Source: Actinoplanes italicus (GTDB lineage: Bacteria > Actinomycetota > Actinomycetes > Mycobacteriales > Micromonosporaceae). From it: a stretch of DNA of 63,464 nucleotides. Below, piece after piece: positions 35,868-44,545 of this stretch (position 1 is its first letter; each line of letters starts with the position of its first letter). The translations under genes and the position numbers were made by a program. Below the pieces are notes generated by a model. It ran no database searches, was not told where the DNA came from, and saw nothing but the letters and a program-made list of their open reading frames with translations. The stretch lies in the NCBI RefSeq assembly GCF_003001815.1, contig NZ_PVMZ01000041.1, positions 1-63,464 of the forward strand, written 5' to 3'.

Positions 35868-38075
35868 TCAGCCAGTCAGCTCCACGTCCTCCTTCCCGGG
35901 CAGCGACAACACCCCGGTCACCCCCGCGGGCAGGGTGACATCGACGACCGGTTCGCCGTCGACGAGGCGCCAGGAAACTTCGATACGGCCGTGCCGCGTG
36001 TCCAGGCCAGCACGAGCCCAGGTCAGCCCGCCGCCGGGGCGGGGTGCGATCAGCACCCGTGAGTAGCCGGGCTCCAGCGGCGCGATGCCGCCGATCACCC
36101 GGTGCATCCAGTCGGCGACCGCGCCCAGGGCGTAGTGGTTGAAGCTGGTCATCTCCCCCGGGTTGACCGAGCCGTCCGGCAGCATGCTGTCCCAGCGCTC
36201 CCAGATGGTGGTGGCGCCCATGGTCACCGGATAGAGCCAGGACGGGCATCCCCGCTCGAGCAGCAGGCGGTAGGCGACATCCAGGTGCCCGGTCCGGGTC
36301 AGGGCATCGAGGATGTACGGGGTGCCGGCGAACCCGGTCGAGATCCGGTACCCGCTGTCGGCCACCAGCTCCGCCAGCCGCCGCCCGGCCGCGGCCTCGT
36401 CGTCGATCAGCCCGAACGCCAGCGCCAGCGTGTAGACCGTGGTGCAGTCCGACACGATCGTGCCGTCGGCAGACACGTACTGCTCGTTGAACGCCGCCCG
36501 GACACGCGCGGCCAGGTCACGGAACTCCGCCGCGTCGGAGTCGCGGCCGAGCAGCGCGGCGGTCTCGGCCGTGACGGTCGCCGACCGGTAGTACGCGGCG
36601 GTCGCGACGACACCCGGGTCGGCCTTCGCCTTGGCGGGGTTGTCCGGCGGCGCGTCCGGATCGAGCCAGTCACCGAACTGGAACGAGGTGTCCCACACCC
36701 CGGCCGGTGACAGCAGCGTCTCGACCCGGCGCACGTGCGCGGTCATCGAGTCGTACTGGTCGGCCAGGATCGTGCGGTCGCCGTACGCCTGCCACAGCGT
36801 CCACGGCACCCAGACGGCGGCGTCCGACCAGAACGCGGTGCTGTCCGGCGCGGGGAACTCGGGCACCTCGGGCAGGTACTTCAGCACGTCCGGGACGACG
36901 AACGGGACGAGACCGGCGGCGGCGTGCTGTTCGGCGGCCAGGTCGGCGAGCCAGTCGGCGAGGAATCCGCGCGCGTCGAACAGGTAGGCGGCCGACGGGG
37001 CGAAGACCGCGATGTCACCGGTCCAGCCGAGCCGCTCGTTGCGCTGCGGGCAGTCGGTGGGCAGGTCCAGGAAGTTGCCCTTGGTGCTCCACACGACGTT
37101 GCTGTGCAGCTGGTTGAGCAGCTCGTCGGAGCACTCGAACGTGCCGGTCCGGCGCAGGTCCGAGTGCACCACCACGGCCTCGATCCGTTCCACCTCCTCG
37201 AGAGGCAGGCCGGTGACTTCGGCGTACCGGAATCCATGGAATGTCATCGTCGGTTCGAAGTGGTCCTCACCGCCGCTGAGGATGAACCGGTCGGTGGCCT
37301 GCGCGTCGCGCAGCGGCCGCACACCCAGCTCGCCGTGCTCGAGCACCTCGGCGTGCCGGATCCGGACCTCGGCTCCGGCCGGGCCGGTGGTGGTGAAGCG
37401 GAGCCAGCCGACCAGGTTCTGCCCGAAGTCCGCCAGCGTCCGGCCTTCGGGCGACCGCCAGACCTTCACCGGCGTGACGACGTCCTGCCTGGTCACCGGG
37501 GGTCCGATGTACGGGGTGAGCGTGCTCGCATCGAAGTCGAGCGCCCGCACCGGCAGGAACCACTCGGGCTCGCCGCCGTGCGCGTACCACTTGGCGGACC
37601 GCCGCCGCGCGTCGACGGTCTGCCCGTCGTAGAGGTCGTCGGCGATGACGTCACTGCCCCCGGCGCGCCACGACTCGTCGGTGACGGCCGTCTGCCGGTG
37701 CCCGTCCGCGAACGTGATCGTGAGGTCCGCGATGACGCCCAGCCGGTCACTGTAGAACGCCCGGCCGCCCATGAACCCGAGCTTCCCGCGGTGCCAGCCG
37801 TTGCCGACCAGCACGGTCAGCACGCTGCGCTCGGTGAGCAGCGCGGTGACGTCGTGGGTCAGGTAGCGCAGCCGGTGCTCGTAGGAGCTCCAGCCGGGGC
37901 TGAGCACGTCGTCGCCGACCGGCCGCCCGTTGATCCGGGCCTCGTGCACGCCGAGGCTGCTGATCGTCAGCGTCGCCGCGGTGACGGGTCCGTGCCCGGT
38001 GTCGAGCGTGATCTCGGTACGGAACAGCGGCGCGCTGCCCAGCTCGCTCGCGGGGGTGATCATCCGACCTTGCAT
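35868..38075 (-). CDS. GH78 alpha-L-rhamnosidase
   Basis: About 735 aa with the GH78 layout: N-terminal beta domains (SLGVHEARINGRPVGDDVLSPGW), middle domain, (alpha/alpha)6 barrel with LPTDCPQRNERLGWTGD (acid region), FQFGDWLDP and WERWDSMLPDGS, and a C-terminal beta domain. It cleaves terminal alpha-L-rhamnose. No signal peptide is present, so it should act on imported rhamnosides. An ATG at 38075 with AAAGG upstream is chosen; a TTG at 38084 overlapping the permease stop is the alternative. Last gene of the sugar ABC operon, which supports a rhamnoside-importing system. Confidence 0.9.
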   Translation of the reverse strand: MQGRMITPASELGSAPLFRTEITLDTGHGPVTAATLTISSLGVHEARINGRPVGDDVLSPGWSSYEHRLRYLTHDVTALLTERSVLTVLVGNGWHRGKLGFMGGRAFYSDRLGVIADLTITFADGHRQTAVTDESWRAGGSDVIADDLYDGQTVDARRRSAKWYAHGGEPEWFLPVRALDFDASTLTPYIGPPVTRQDVVTPVKVWRSPEGRTLADFGQNLVGWLRFTTTGPAGAEVRIRHAEVLEHGELGVRPLRDAQATDRFILSGGEDHFEPTMTFHGFRYAEVTGLPLEEVERIEAVVVHSDLRRTGTFECSDELLNQLHSNVVWSTKGNFLDLPTDCPQRNERLGWTGDIAVFAPSAAYLFDARGFLADWLADLAAEQHAAAGLVPFVVPDVLKYLPEVPEFPAPDSTAFWSDAAVWVPWTLWQAYGDRTILADQYDSMTAHVRRVETLLSPAGVWDTSFQFGDWLDPDAPPDNPAKAKADPGVVATAAYYRSATVTAETAALLGRDSDAAEFRDLAARVRAAFNEQYVSADGTIVSDCTTVYTLALAFGLIDDEAAAGRRLAELVADSGYRISTGFAGTPYILDALTRTGHLDVAYRLLLERGCPSWLYPVTMGATTIWERWDSMLPDGSVNPGEMTSFNHYALGAVADWMHRVIGGIAPLEPGYSRVLIAPRPGGGLTWARAGLDTRHGRIEVSWRLVDGEPVVDVTLPAGVTGVLSLPGKEDVELTG

Positions 38076-38080
38076 GTGGC

Positions 38081-38914
38081 TCAACCTTTCACCGAGCCGG
38101 CAACCATGCCGGACACGATCTGGCGCTGGAAGATCATGAACATGATCAACGGAGGGACCGTGACCAGGAGGATGTCCATGAACAGGAGGTTGTAGGAGCT
38201 GGCGTACTGGCTCTGGAAGTTGAAGAGGGTCAGCTGGACGGTGGCGTTCTCGTCACCGGGCAGGAAGTAGAGCGGGCTGGTGAAGTCGTTCCAGATGAAC
38301 ACCGTCTGCACGACCACGACGGTCACGATGATCGGCCGCAGCAGGGGCAGGACGACGCGGAAGAACAGGCTGAGCGGCCCGGCGCCGTCGATGGTGGCGG
38401 CCTCGTCCAGTTCCTTCGGGATCCCGGCGATGAACGCCTGGAAGAGCAGGACACAGAAGGCCATGGCGTACGCGATCTCGACCAGGATCAGGCCGGGCAT
38501 GGTCTTGAACAGGCCGAGCTTCTGCAGGACCCAGATGGTCGGGACCACGGCCGGCGGCAGGACCAGGCCGGACAGGATGACCAGGTTGACGGCCCGGGTG
38601 AACCGGCTCTTGCGGCGCTGCAGGACGAACCCGGCCATCGCGGCCAGGACCACGACCACCGACACGCTGACGACGGTGAGGACCGTGCTGTTGATGAACG
38701 CGATGATCAGCAGGTAGTCGCGCGCCTCCACCACGGCCTGCAGGTTCTCCACGAACGCCCACTGCGTCGGCCAGGAGAAGTCCAGCAGGGCCGACTCCTG
38801 CGCGGTCTTGCCCGCGGTGAGCACGATGAACGCGAACGGGACCAGGAAGACGACCCCGAACAGGACGACCGTCAGGGCGCTGAGCGGGACGTTGGGCTTG
38901 GTGCGGGTGCTCAC
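38081..38914 (-). CDS. Sugar ABC transporter permease (MalG-type)
   Basis: A 277-aa CUT1-family inner-membrane permease with six hydrophobic segments and the EAA-type loop IPKELDEAATIDGAGPLSLFFRVVLPLLRP that contacts the ATPase (residues 180-209). GTG start, overlapping the stop of the other permease by 4 bases. No ATPase gene is in the operon, so a shared MsiK-type ATPase encoded elsewhere is likely, as is usual in actinomycetes. Confidence 0.9.
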   Translation of the reverse strand: MSTRTKPNVPLSALTVVLFGVVFLVPFAFIVLTAGKTAQESALLDFSWPTQWAFVENLQAVVEARDYLLIIAFINSTVLTVVSVSVVVVLAAMAGFVLQRRKSRFTRAVNLVILSGLVLPPAVVPTIWVLQKLGLFKTMPGLILVEIAYAMAFCVLLFQAFIAGIPKELDEAATIDGAGPLSLFFRVVLPLLRPIIVTVVVVQTVFIWNDFTSPLYFLPGDENATVQLTLFNFQSQYASSYNLLFMDILLVTVPPLIMFMIFQRQIVSGMVAGSVKG

Positions 38915-39825
38915 GCGTCCTCCTTCCGGTTGAAGAACCAGAACAGCGGCAGCGCGATCAGGATCACGAGCAGGAACAGCACGACGTTGCCGGCCGTGGA
39001 GAGCCCGTAGAAGCCGGCCTGGTACTGCTTGTAGATGACCGACGCCATGACGTCGGAGGTGAAGCCCGGCCCGCCCTTGGTCATCGCCCAGATCAGGTCG
39101 AACTTGCGCAGCCCGCCGATCAACGACAGCAGGATCACCGACACCGTCGCCGGCCTCGCCAGCGGCAGCGTGATGTGGCGGAAGCGGTGCCAGGCACCGG
39201 CGCCGTCCATCTTCGCGGCCTCGAAGTACTCGCCGGGGATGGACAGGATGCCGGCCATGTAGATGACGAGGGCCAGGCCGACGCCCTGCCAGACGTCGAC
39301 GAACGCGACCGACAGCAGCGCCCAGTCCGGATCGACGAGCCAGGCCGGGCCGGTGATGCCGATCAGGTCCAGCGCCTGGTTGATCAGGCCGCGGGTGGGG
39401 TGCATCAGGATCTGGAAGGTGAGACCGACGCCGATCGTGCTGACCAGCACCGGGAAGAACGCGACCGACCGCATGAAGCCGCGACCCAGGATCGGCCCGG
39501 TGAGCAACACGGCCAGGGCCATCCCGAGGACCACCTTCAGGCCCGAGGTCGTCACGGCGTAGACGAGCGTGTGCCAGAGCCCGGACGCCAGCGCCGGTTC
39601 CCGGAAGAACTGCACGTAGTTGTCGAGGCCGATGAACTCCTGGTCGAACAGGGTCCACCGGGTCAGGCTGAACCAGAACGCCATCACCGACGGCACCAGG
39701 AAGAAGACGGCGAAGACGACACCGCCCGGCAGGATGAACCAGTACGGGTAGGGACTCTTGCGGCGGGCAGGCTCCGGGACCGTGGTCGCCGGAGCCTCCG
39801 TCACCGCGTCGGTGACGGTCGTCAT
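38911..39825 (-). CDS. Sugar ABC transporter permease (MalF-type)
   Basis: A 304-aa CUT1 permease: basic cytosolic N-terminus (PARRKSPYPYWF), six membrane segments and the EAA loop GEYFEAAKMDGAGAWHRFRHITLPLARP at about 205-232. It forms the channel with the MalG-type partner. The ATG overlaps the binding-protein stop by 1 base (TGATG). Confidence 0.9.
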   Translation of the reverse strand: MTTVTDAVTEAPATTVPEPARRKSPYPYWFILPGGVVFAVFFLVPSVMAFWFSLTRWTLFDQEFIGLDNYVQFFREPALASGLWHTLVYAVTTSGLKVVLGMALAVLLTGPILGRGFMRSVAFFPVLVSTIGVGLTFQILMHPTRGLINQALDLIGITGPAWLVDPDWALLSVAFVDVWQGVGLALVIYMAGILSIPGEYFEAAKMDGAGAWHRFRHITLPLARPATVSVILLSLIGGLRKFDLIWAMTKGGPGFTSDVMASVIYKQYQAGFYGLSTAGNVVLFLLVILIALPLFWFFNRKEDA

Positions 39826-41123
39826 CACCAGCCCTGAAGTCCGAGCTGCTGTGCCTGCTTCTTGACGTCCTCGTCGTAGAGCTTCGCGCCGTCGGCGGCC
39901 GGCCGGATGCCCGATCCCACCTCGACGGTGATCTGCTCCAGGGCCGGGCCCTTGATCGGCGACAGGAACTCCAGCGCGGGGCTGGCGGCGCCCGCGTCCA
40001 CGTACACACTCAGGTCCTTGACCGCGGTGGCGACGTCGTCCGGAAGCTTGCAGGTCTTGACCGCGAACGGGCCGCCCAGCTGGGTCGCGCTCGCCTGGGC
40101 CGCGCAGCCGTCCGGCGAGGCGAGGAACGCCTGGAACTTCTTGGCCGCCGCGAGCTTGTCGCCCTCGGTGCTCTTGGGGATGTAGATGCCGGACGGCTCC
40201 CACAGCGTGACGCCGTTCTTGCTCGCGTCGGTGCCGGGCAGCGCGAAGAAGCCGACGTCGTTGGTCTTGCCGGGGGCGGCGGTCTCGATGGCGGTGACCG
40301 CGAACGTGATCATCGGGTAGTGCGCGGACGTGCCGTTCGCGACCGCTGCCAGGCCCTCGTTGTACTTGGCCGAGGCGTAGTCGTCGTTCCAGTAGCCGGC
40401 CTTCTTGAGCTCCTCCAGGTGCTGGAACCCTGCCAGCGCGGCCGGTGTGGTGGCGTACTTGGCCTGGTTGTTCGTGTACTTCTCGGCGAATGTGGGGTCG
40501 GCCGCGGACACGTTGTGGAAGTCGGCGAGCACCAGGATCTGCGAGGTCCAGGTCTCGCTGTAGGTCTGCGCGACGGGGGCCGTACCGGCAGCCTTGATCT
40601 TGGCGTTGTTGTCCATGAATTCGGCCCAGGTCTTGGGAACCTGGAGCCCGAGCTTGGCGTAGAGCGGCTTGTTGTAGAGGATGCCGCCGCCGGAGATGCT
40701 CTGCCAGGGCGAGCCGTAGACCTCGCTGCCGCCGGAGACGACCTTCTTGAACGTCTCGTCCAGGTCGCCGACCCAGGACTCGCCGGTGACCGGCGTCAGG
40801 TTGGTCTGCGGGGCGATGGCCTGCAGCAGCGAGCCGGAGTTGTATTCGAAGACGTCGGCCATGTCCCCGGTGGAGAGCCGGGTCTTGACGAGGTTGTCGC
40901 CCTCGCCGCCCTGCGGCCGGGTGTCCAGCTTGACGTCGACGTCGCTGTTCTTCGTCTCGAAAGCCGCGATGACCGCCTCCGCGACCTTCACGTTGGCCGG
41001 ATCGTTGTTGGTCAGGAAGGTGATCTGGGTCTTGCCGCCGGCGTCGTCGCTCGACCCCAGCGAACCGGCGCTACAGGCCGACAACGCGAGGGTGCTCGCC
41101 AACAGAACCGCACCGAGCCTCAT
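39825..41123 (-). CDS. Sugar ABC substrate-binding lipoprotein
   Basis: A 432-aa solute-binding protein of the extracellular sugar (SBP_bac_1) family with lipobox LSAC at about residues 14-17. Typical features are ITFLTNNDPANVKVAEAVIAAF, WQSISGGGILYNKPLYAKLG, PKTWAEFMDNNAKIKAAG and LWEPSGIYIPKSTEGD. First gene of the operon, with GGAGGTTCAT before the ATG. Two copies of the LacI-type site lie 27-73 bases upstream. The ligand is likely a rhamnose-containing oligosaccharide, judged from the GH78 gene. Confidence 0.9.
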   Translation of the reverse strand: MRLGAVLLASTLALSACSAGSLGSSDDAGGKTQITFLTNNDPANVKVAEAVIAAFETKNSDVDVKLDTRPQGGEGDNLVKTRLSTGDMADVFEYNSGSLLQAIAPQTNLTPVTGESWVGDLDETFKKVVSGGSEVYGSPWQSISGGGILYNKPLYAKLGLQVPKTWAEFMDNNAKIKAAGTAPVAQTYSETWTSQILVLADFHNVSAADPTFAEKYTNNQAKYATTPAALAGFQHLEELKKAGYWNDDYASAKYNEGLAAVANGTSAHYPMITFAVTAIETAAPGKTNDVGFFALPGTDASKNGVTLWEPSGIYIPKSTEGDKLAAAKKFQAFLASPDGCAAQASATQLGGPFAVKTCKLPDDVATAVKDLSVYVDAGAASPALEFLSPIKGPALEQITVEVGSGIRPAADGAKLYDEDVKKQAQQLGLQGW

Positions 41124-41149
41124 ATGAACCTCCGGTTTCCCGCATGTTT

Positions 41150-41163
41150 GTAGATCGGTCTCC
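41150..41163. promoter_or_regulatory. LacI-type operator O1
   Basis: GTAGATCGGTCTCC, one base from the perfect palindrome O2, located 27 bases before the binding-protein ATG. Confidence 0.7.
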
Positions 41164-41182
41164 GCTTGTAACAGCCGTCACA

Positions 41183-41196
41183 GTAGATCGGTCTAC
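41183..41196. promoter_or_regulatory. LacI-type operator O2 (perfect)
   Basis: GTAGATCGGTCTAC: 5-base arms GTAGA/TCTAC around TCGG with the central CG typical of LacI-family operators. O1 lies 33 bases (about three turns) away. Confidence 0.8.
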
Positions 41197-41252
41197 GCCG
41201 ACCGGGCAAGACCTTTCTCGAAACGTTTCAAGTACCGCATGCTCCGACCCGT

Positions 41253-41266
41253 GGAGAACGGTCTAC
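41253..41266. promoter_or_regulatory. LacI-type operator O3
   Basis: GGAGAACGGTCTAC, right half intact, ends 10 bases before the LacI-gene ATG, allowing autoregulation. A separate GAAACGTTTC palindrome lies at 41220-41229 in the same gap. Confidence 0.6.
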
Positions 41267-41276
41267 AGTGACGCAC

Positions 41277-42329
41277 ATGTCGATCAGGAAGGGGCGCTCG
41301 GTCACGATCAGCGATGTCGCCGAGGCCGCCGGGGTCTCCCGCGCCGCGGTGTCGAAGGTGATCCGCGACGCCTACGGGGTCAGTCCCGGCATGCGAGCCC
41401 GGGTGCAGTCCGCCATCGAACAGCTCGGTTACCGGCCCAGCGTCGCCGCACGGGCGCTGCGGGGTTCCAGCTACCGGCTCGGGCTGGAGGTTCCGCACGT
41501 CAACGCCCGGTTCATGACCCAGATCATGACAGGCGCAAAACAGGCCGTCTCCGGAACGCCGTACCAGGTCATCCTGGCTCCCGCCGACGGACCCGAGTAC
41601 AGCACGCTCGAGTCGCTGGCCGACGGGCTGGTCGACGGCATCATCGCGGTTTCCCCGCTCGTCGACCCGGCCTGGCTGGAGGACCTCGCCGGGCGGATCC
41701 CGGTCGTCATGCTCGGCCGCCACGACACCCCGAGCGGGTACGACACCGTGATCGGCGACGACCGCACCGGGACCCGCGCGATCATGCGCCACCTGTTCGA
41801 CCTCGGCCACCGCCGGATCGCGCACCTGACCGAGCCCGAGCCGGTCACCGCGCCCGGCACCGGCACCCCGCACGCGATCCGGCTCCAGGTGTATCGCGAG
41901 TGCATGGCCGAGGCCGGTCTCGGCGACCTCGTCCAGGTCGCCCGCCGCCACGACGACTCGGAGCCCGCCCGCCAGGCGGCGGCCGAACTCGTCGCACGGC
42001 ACGACCGGCCGACCGCGATCGTCGCGGGGCACGACGACATCGCCCTCGACGCCCTGGCCGCCGTCGCCGCCGCCGGGCTGCGGGACCGGGTGGCCGTGGT
42101 CGGTTACGACAACACCGACCTGGCCGAACATCCGCTGATCGACCTGACCTCCGTCGACCAGCAGGGTGTCGAGATGGGTGCCGAAGCCGCCACCATGCTG
42201 CTGGAACGGCTCCAGGGCCGCATCGAGCCGCGACACTATGTAGCCACCACGCACCTGCACGTGCGCGGCTCGAGCGTCCGCCCCACCAGCGACAGGGCGG
42301 AGACCGGCGGACGTGATCAGCTTGAGTAG
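41277..42329 (+). CDS. LacI-family transcriptional regulator
   Basis: About 350 aa. The HTH and hinge are at the N-terminus (VTISDVAEAAGVSRAAVSKVIRD; YRPSVAARALRG), followed by a periplasmic-binding-protein-like sensor (VDGIIAVSPLVDP; VIGDDRTGTRAIMRHLFDLGHRRIAHL). It is divergent from the rhamnoside operon and is its likely sugar-sensing repressor through O1-O3. I chose the ATG at 41277, since TACAGT at 41264-41269 would give a leaderless start there; a GTG at 41268 would add MTH. Confidence 0.88.
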   Translation: MSIRKGRSVTISDVAEAAGVSRAAVSKVIRDAYGVSPGMRARVQSAIEQLGYRPSVAARALRGSSYRLGLEVPHVNARFMTQIMTGAKQAVSGTPYQVILAPADGPEYSTLESLADGLVDGIIAVSPLVDPAWLEDLAGRIPVVMLGRHDTPSGYDTVIGDDRTGTRAIMRHLFDLGHRRIAHLTEPEPVTAPGTGTPHAIRLQVYRECMAEAGLGDLVQVARRHDDSEPARQAAAELVARHDRPTAIVAGHDDIALDALAAVAAAGLRDRVAVVGYDNTDLAEHPLIDLTSVDQQGVEMGAEAATMLLERLQGRIEPRHYVATTHLHVRGSSVRPTSDRAETGGRDQLE

Positions 42330-42367
42330 ACTCCCGGGGCGCCAGCGCCCGAAGGGATGACAAACAG

Positions 42368-44203
42368 ATGAGCTTGCCGCTGCGCCCGGGCGACCCGGCC
42401 AGAGTCGGCCCGTACGAACTGGCCGGACGGCTCGGTGAAGGCGGCATGGGCACGGTCTTCCTGGGCCGTGATCCGAACGGCCGGGCGGTCGCCATCAAGA
42501 TGGTGCGGCCCGAGTTCGCCCACGAGACCGAGTTCCGCGGCCGGTTCCGCAGCGAGGTGAACCGGGCCAAGCAGGTCCCGCCGTTCTCGACGGCGGAGGT
42601 GATCGACGCCGACCCCGACCACGAGCCGCCCTACCTGGTCGTCGAGTACGTGGACGGTCCCAGCCTGGCCGCCGAGGTCAAGGCGAAGGGTCCGATGTCC
42701 GACACCGCGCTGCACGGCGTGGCCGTCGGGATCGCCACGGCGCTCACCGCGATCCACGGGGCCGGCGTCATCCACCGCGACCTCAAGCCGGGCAACGTGC
42801 TGTTCGCCCGGGGCGGCATCAAGGTCATCGACTTCGGCATCGCCCGCGCCTTCGAGGCGACCAGCCAGCACACCCGCACCGACCAGCTGGTGGGCACCGT
42901 TGCTTACATGGCGCCGGAGCGTTTCGACCCGGTCGACGGGCGGCCCGTCACCGCGGCCGCGGACATCTTCGCCTGGGGCGCCGTGGTGGCGTACGCGGCC
43001 ACCGGCCGGACCCCGTTCGCGGCCGAGTCCGCCCCGGCCACCGCCATGCGCATCCTCACCCAGGACCCCGACCTGCGCGGGGTCCCGTTCGCACTGCGCG
43101 GCGCTGTCGAACGGGCGCTGGCCAAGGAGCCCGGCGACCGGCCCACCGCCCGTGAACTGCTGGATCTGCTGCTGGCGGGTGCCAAACTGCCGCTGCCGAA
43201 CGCCCTGGCCGGACCTACCGTGCCCACCCCGGCCCTTGCCGATCCGGCCCGGCCCGGCTCCTCCGTGGCCACTCCCCCTCCCGTGGCTCCGCCCACCGGG
43301 GTCACTCCCGCCGCGTCGGCTCCCGCTGTGGCCGCTCCTTCCGCTTCTTCCGCCTCGGCCTTCCCCTCGCCCGGCTCCGCAGCCGGCTCCCCCGCGCATG
43401 CTCCCTCCGCGGCAGGCTTCCCCTCGCCCGGCTCCTCTGCGGCCGGCGGCGCCTTCAGGGGTGCTCCGGAGTCCGTGCCGGACGACCCGCCGCCGGCAGC
43501 GCCACGCCGCAGTCGTCGCGCGCTCGCCGTGGCCGCCACGGCCGTCGCGGTGGTCCTGGCCGCGTCGGCCGGCGTCCTGATCCGCAAAGACGTCTTCGAC
43601 ACCCCGGCCGCGGGGCCTCAGGCTCCGGTCGCCTCCTCGTCGGCCGCGGCCTCGCCCAGCACCACGACCGCGAGCCCGGCACGGACCCCGACGCCCGAGG
43701 AGCGCCTGAAGGCCATCCTGCTCGGCAAGAACCGGACGCTGATCCACGCCGCCGAGATCGACCGTGACCTCGCGTTCGACGACAACTCCATCGAGATCGA
43801 GGCCGGCAACGGCACCGGCGCCAGGTCGGAGTTCGCGCTGGTCCCGATGGGCGTCGACTTCCTGATCCGGGCGATGTACGACCCGAACGGCGAGGAGATC
43901 TGCCTCGGCGTGCGGATCGATCCGGAGGCGTCGGCCAACGTGGTGGGCACCGAGTGCGCGGCCACCAAGGGCACGCTCTTCGAGTTGGTACGCACGGAAC
44001 TGCGCGACGACAAGAACCGGCCGCGCTACCACATCTACAACGACTCGTACGGCTTCCTGCAGTGGGACTCGAACGGGAACCCGGACGGAGGCGAGGAGGG
44101 CACCGGCGCCTTCTTCGTGGAACAGGTGGGTGACGCGCCGCCGCTGACCTCGTTCAGCTTCGTCGACCGGGGCCCGCTGCCGTCGCCCGCTCCCACCCGC
44201 TGA
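42368..44203 (+). CDS. Serine/threonine protein kinase with extracellular domain
   Basis: A 611-aa Hanks-type kinase. The kinase domain spans 15-275: GEGGMG (23-28), K44 in VAIKMV, HRDLKPGN (136-143), DFGIAR (155-160) and APE (182). A Pro/Ala/Ser-rich linker (about 275-375) leads to one transmembrane helix (RRALAVAATAVAVVLAASAGVLI) and a ~180-aa outer domain with no PASTA repeats. The outer part (LIRAMYDPNGEEICLGVRID; YHIYNDSYGFLQW) is unrecognised and should sense something outside. Downstream of the lacI gene on the same strand but probably independent. Confidence 0.9.
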   Translation: MSLPLRPGDPARVGPYELAGRLGEGGMGTVFLGRDPNGRAVAIKMVRPEFAHETEFRGRFRSEVNRAKQVPPFSTAEVIDADPDHEPPYLVVEYVDGPSLAAEVKAKGPMSDTALHGVAVGIATALTAIHGAGVIHRDLKPGNVLFARGGIKVIDFGIARAFEATSQHTRTDQLVGTVAYMAPERFDPVDGRPVTAAADIFAWGAVVAYAATGRTPFAAESAPATAMRILTQDPDLRGVPFALRGAVERALAKEPGDRPTARELLDLLLAGAKLPLPNALAGPTVPTPALADPARPGSSVATPPPVAPPTGVTPAASAPAVAAPSASSASAFPSPGSAAGSPAHAPSAAGFPSPGSSAAGGAFRGAPESVPDDPPPAAPRRSRRALAVAATAVAVVLAASAGVLIRKDVFDTPAAGPQAPVASSSAAASPSTTTASPARTPTPEERLKAILLGKNRTLIHAAEIDRDLAFDDNSIEIEAGNGTGARSEFALVPMGVDFLIRAMYDPNGEEICLGVRIDPEASANVVGTECAATKGTLFELVRTELRDDKNRPRYHIYNDSYGFLQWDSNGNPDGGEEGTGAFFVEQVGDAPPLTSFSFVDRGPLPSPAPTR

Positions 44204-44242
44204 CGAGGCCTTTCTCCTGTCCTGGCGCCCCGCAGCCCGCGG

Positions 44243-44545
44243 TCAGGCGCGGTGGATCGTGGTCAGCTCGGTCAGGCCGGAGATCTCCAGCAGCGGTGCG
44301 AGCAGCTGGCCCGTACGTACCTCGATGTGATCGGCCTGGGCGAAGAGCGCCGCGAGACCCGCGCTGTCCAGGTACTGGACCGCCGTCAGGTCGACGACCA
44401 GCCGCGAACCGTCGGCACCCGCGACCGCCTCGGTCAGAGCGTCGGCGAAGACACCGGCGTTGCTCATGTCGATCTCGCCGGCGACGGTGAGGACGACGGC
44501 ACCGTCCGGGCCGGTGCCCGTCCTGAGGGTGAGCTCGGTGGTCAT
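44243..44545 (-). CDS. STAS-domain anti-sigma factor antagonist
   Basis: A 100-aa single STAS domain: VVLTVAGEIDMSNAGVFADAL and VDLTAVQYLDSAGLAALF, with the conserved Asp-Ser-Ala-Gly loop whose Ser (in YLDSAG) is the phosphorylation site of SpoIIAA/RsbV proteins. Its ATG overlaps the stop of the hybrid phosphatase/kinase gene (TGATG). The two should form a partner switch: the SpoIIE domain dephosphorylates this protein, or the HATPase domain phosphorylates or binds it. Confidence 0.88.
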   Translation of the reverse strand: MTTELTLRTGTGPDGAVVLTVAGEIDMSNAGVFADALTEAVAGADGSRLVVDLTAVQYLDSAGLAALFAQADHIEVRTGQLLAPLLEISGLTELTTIHRA

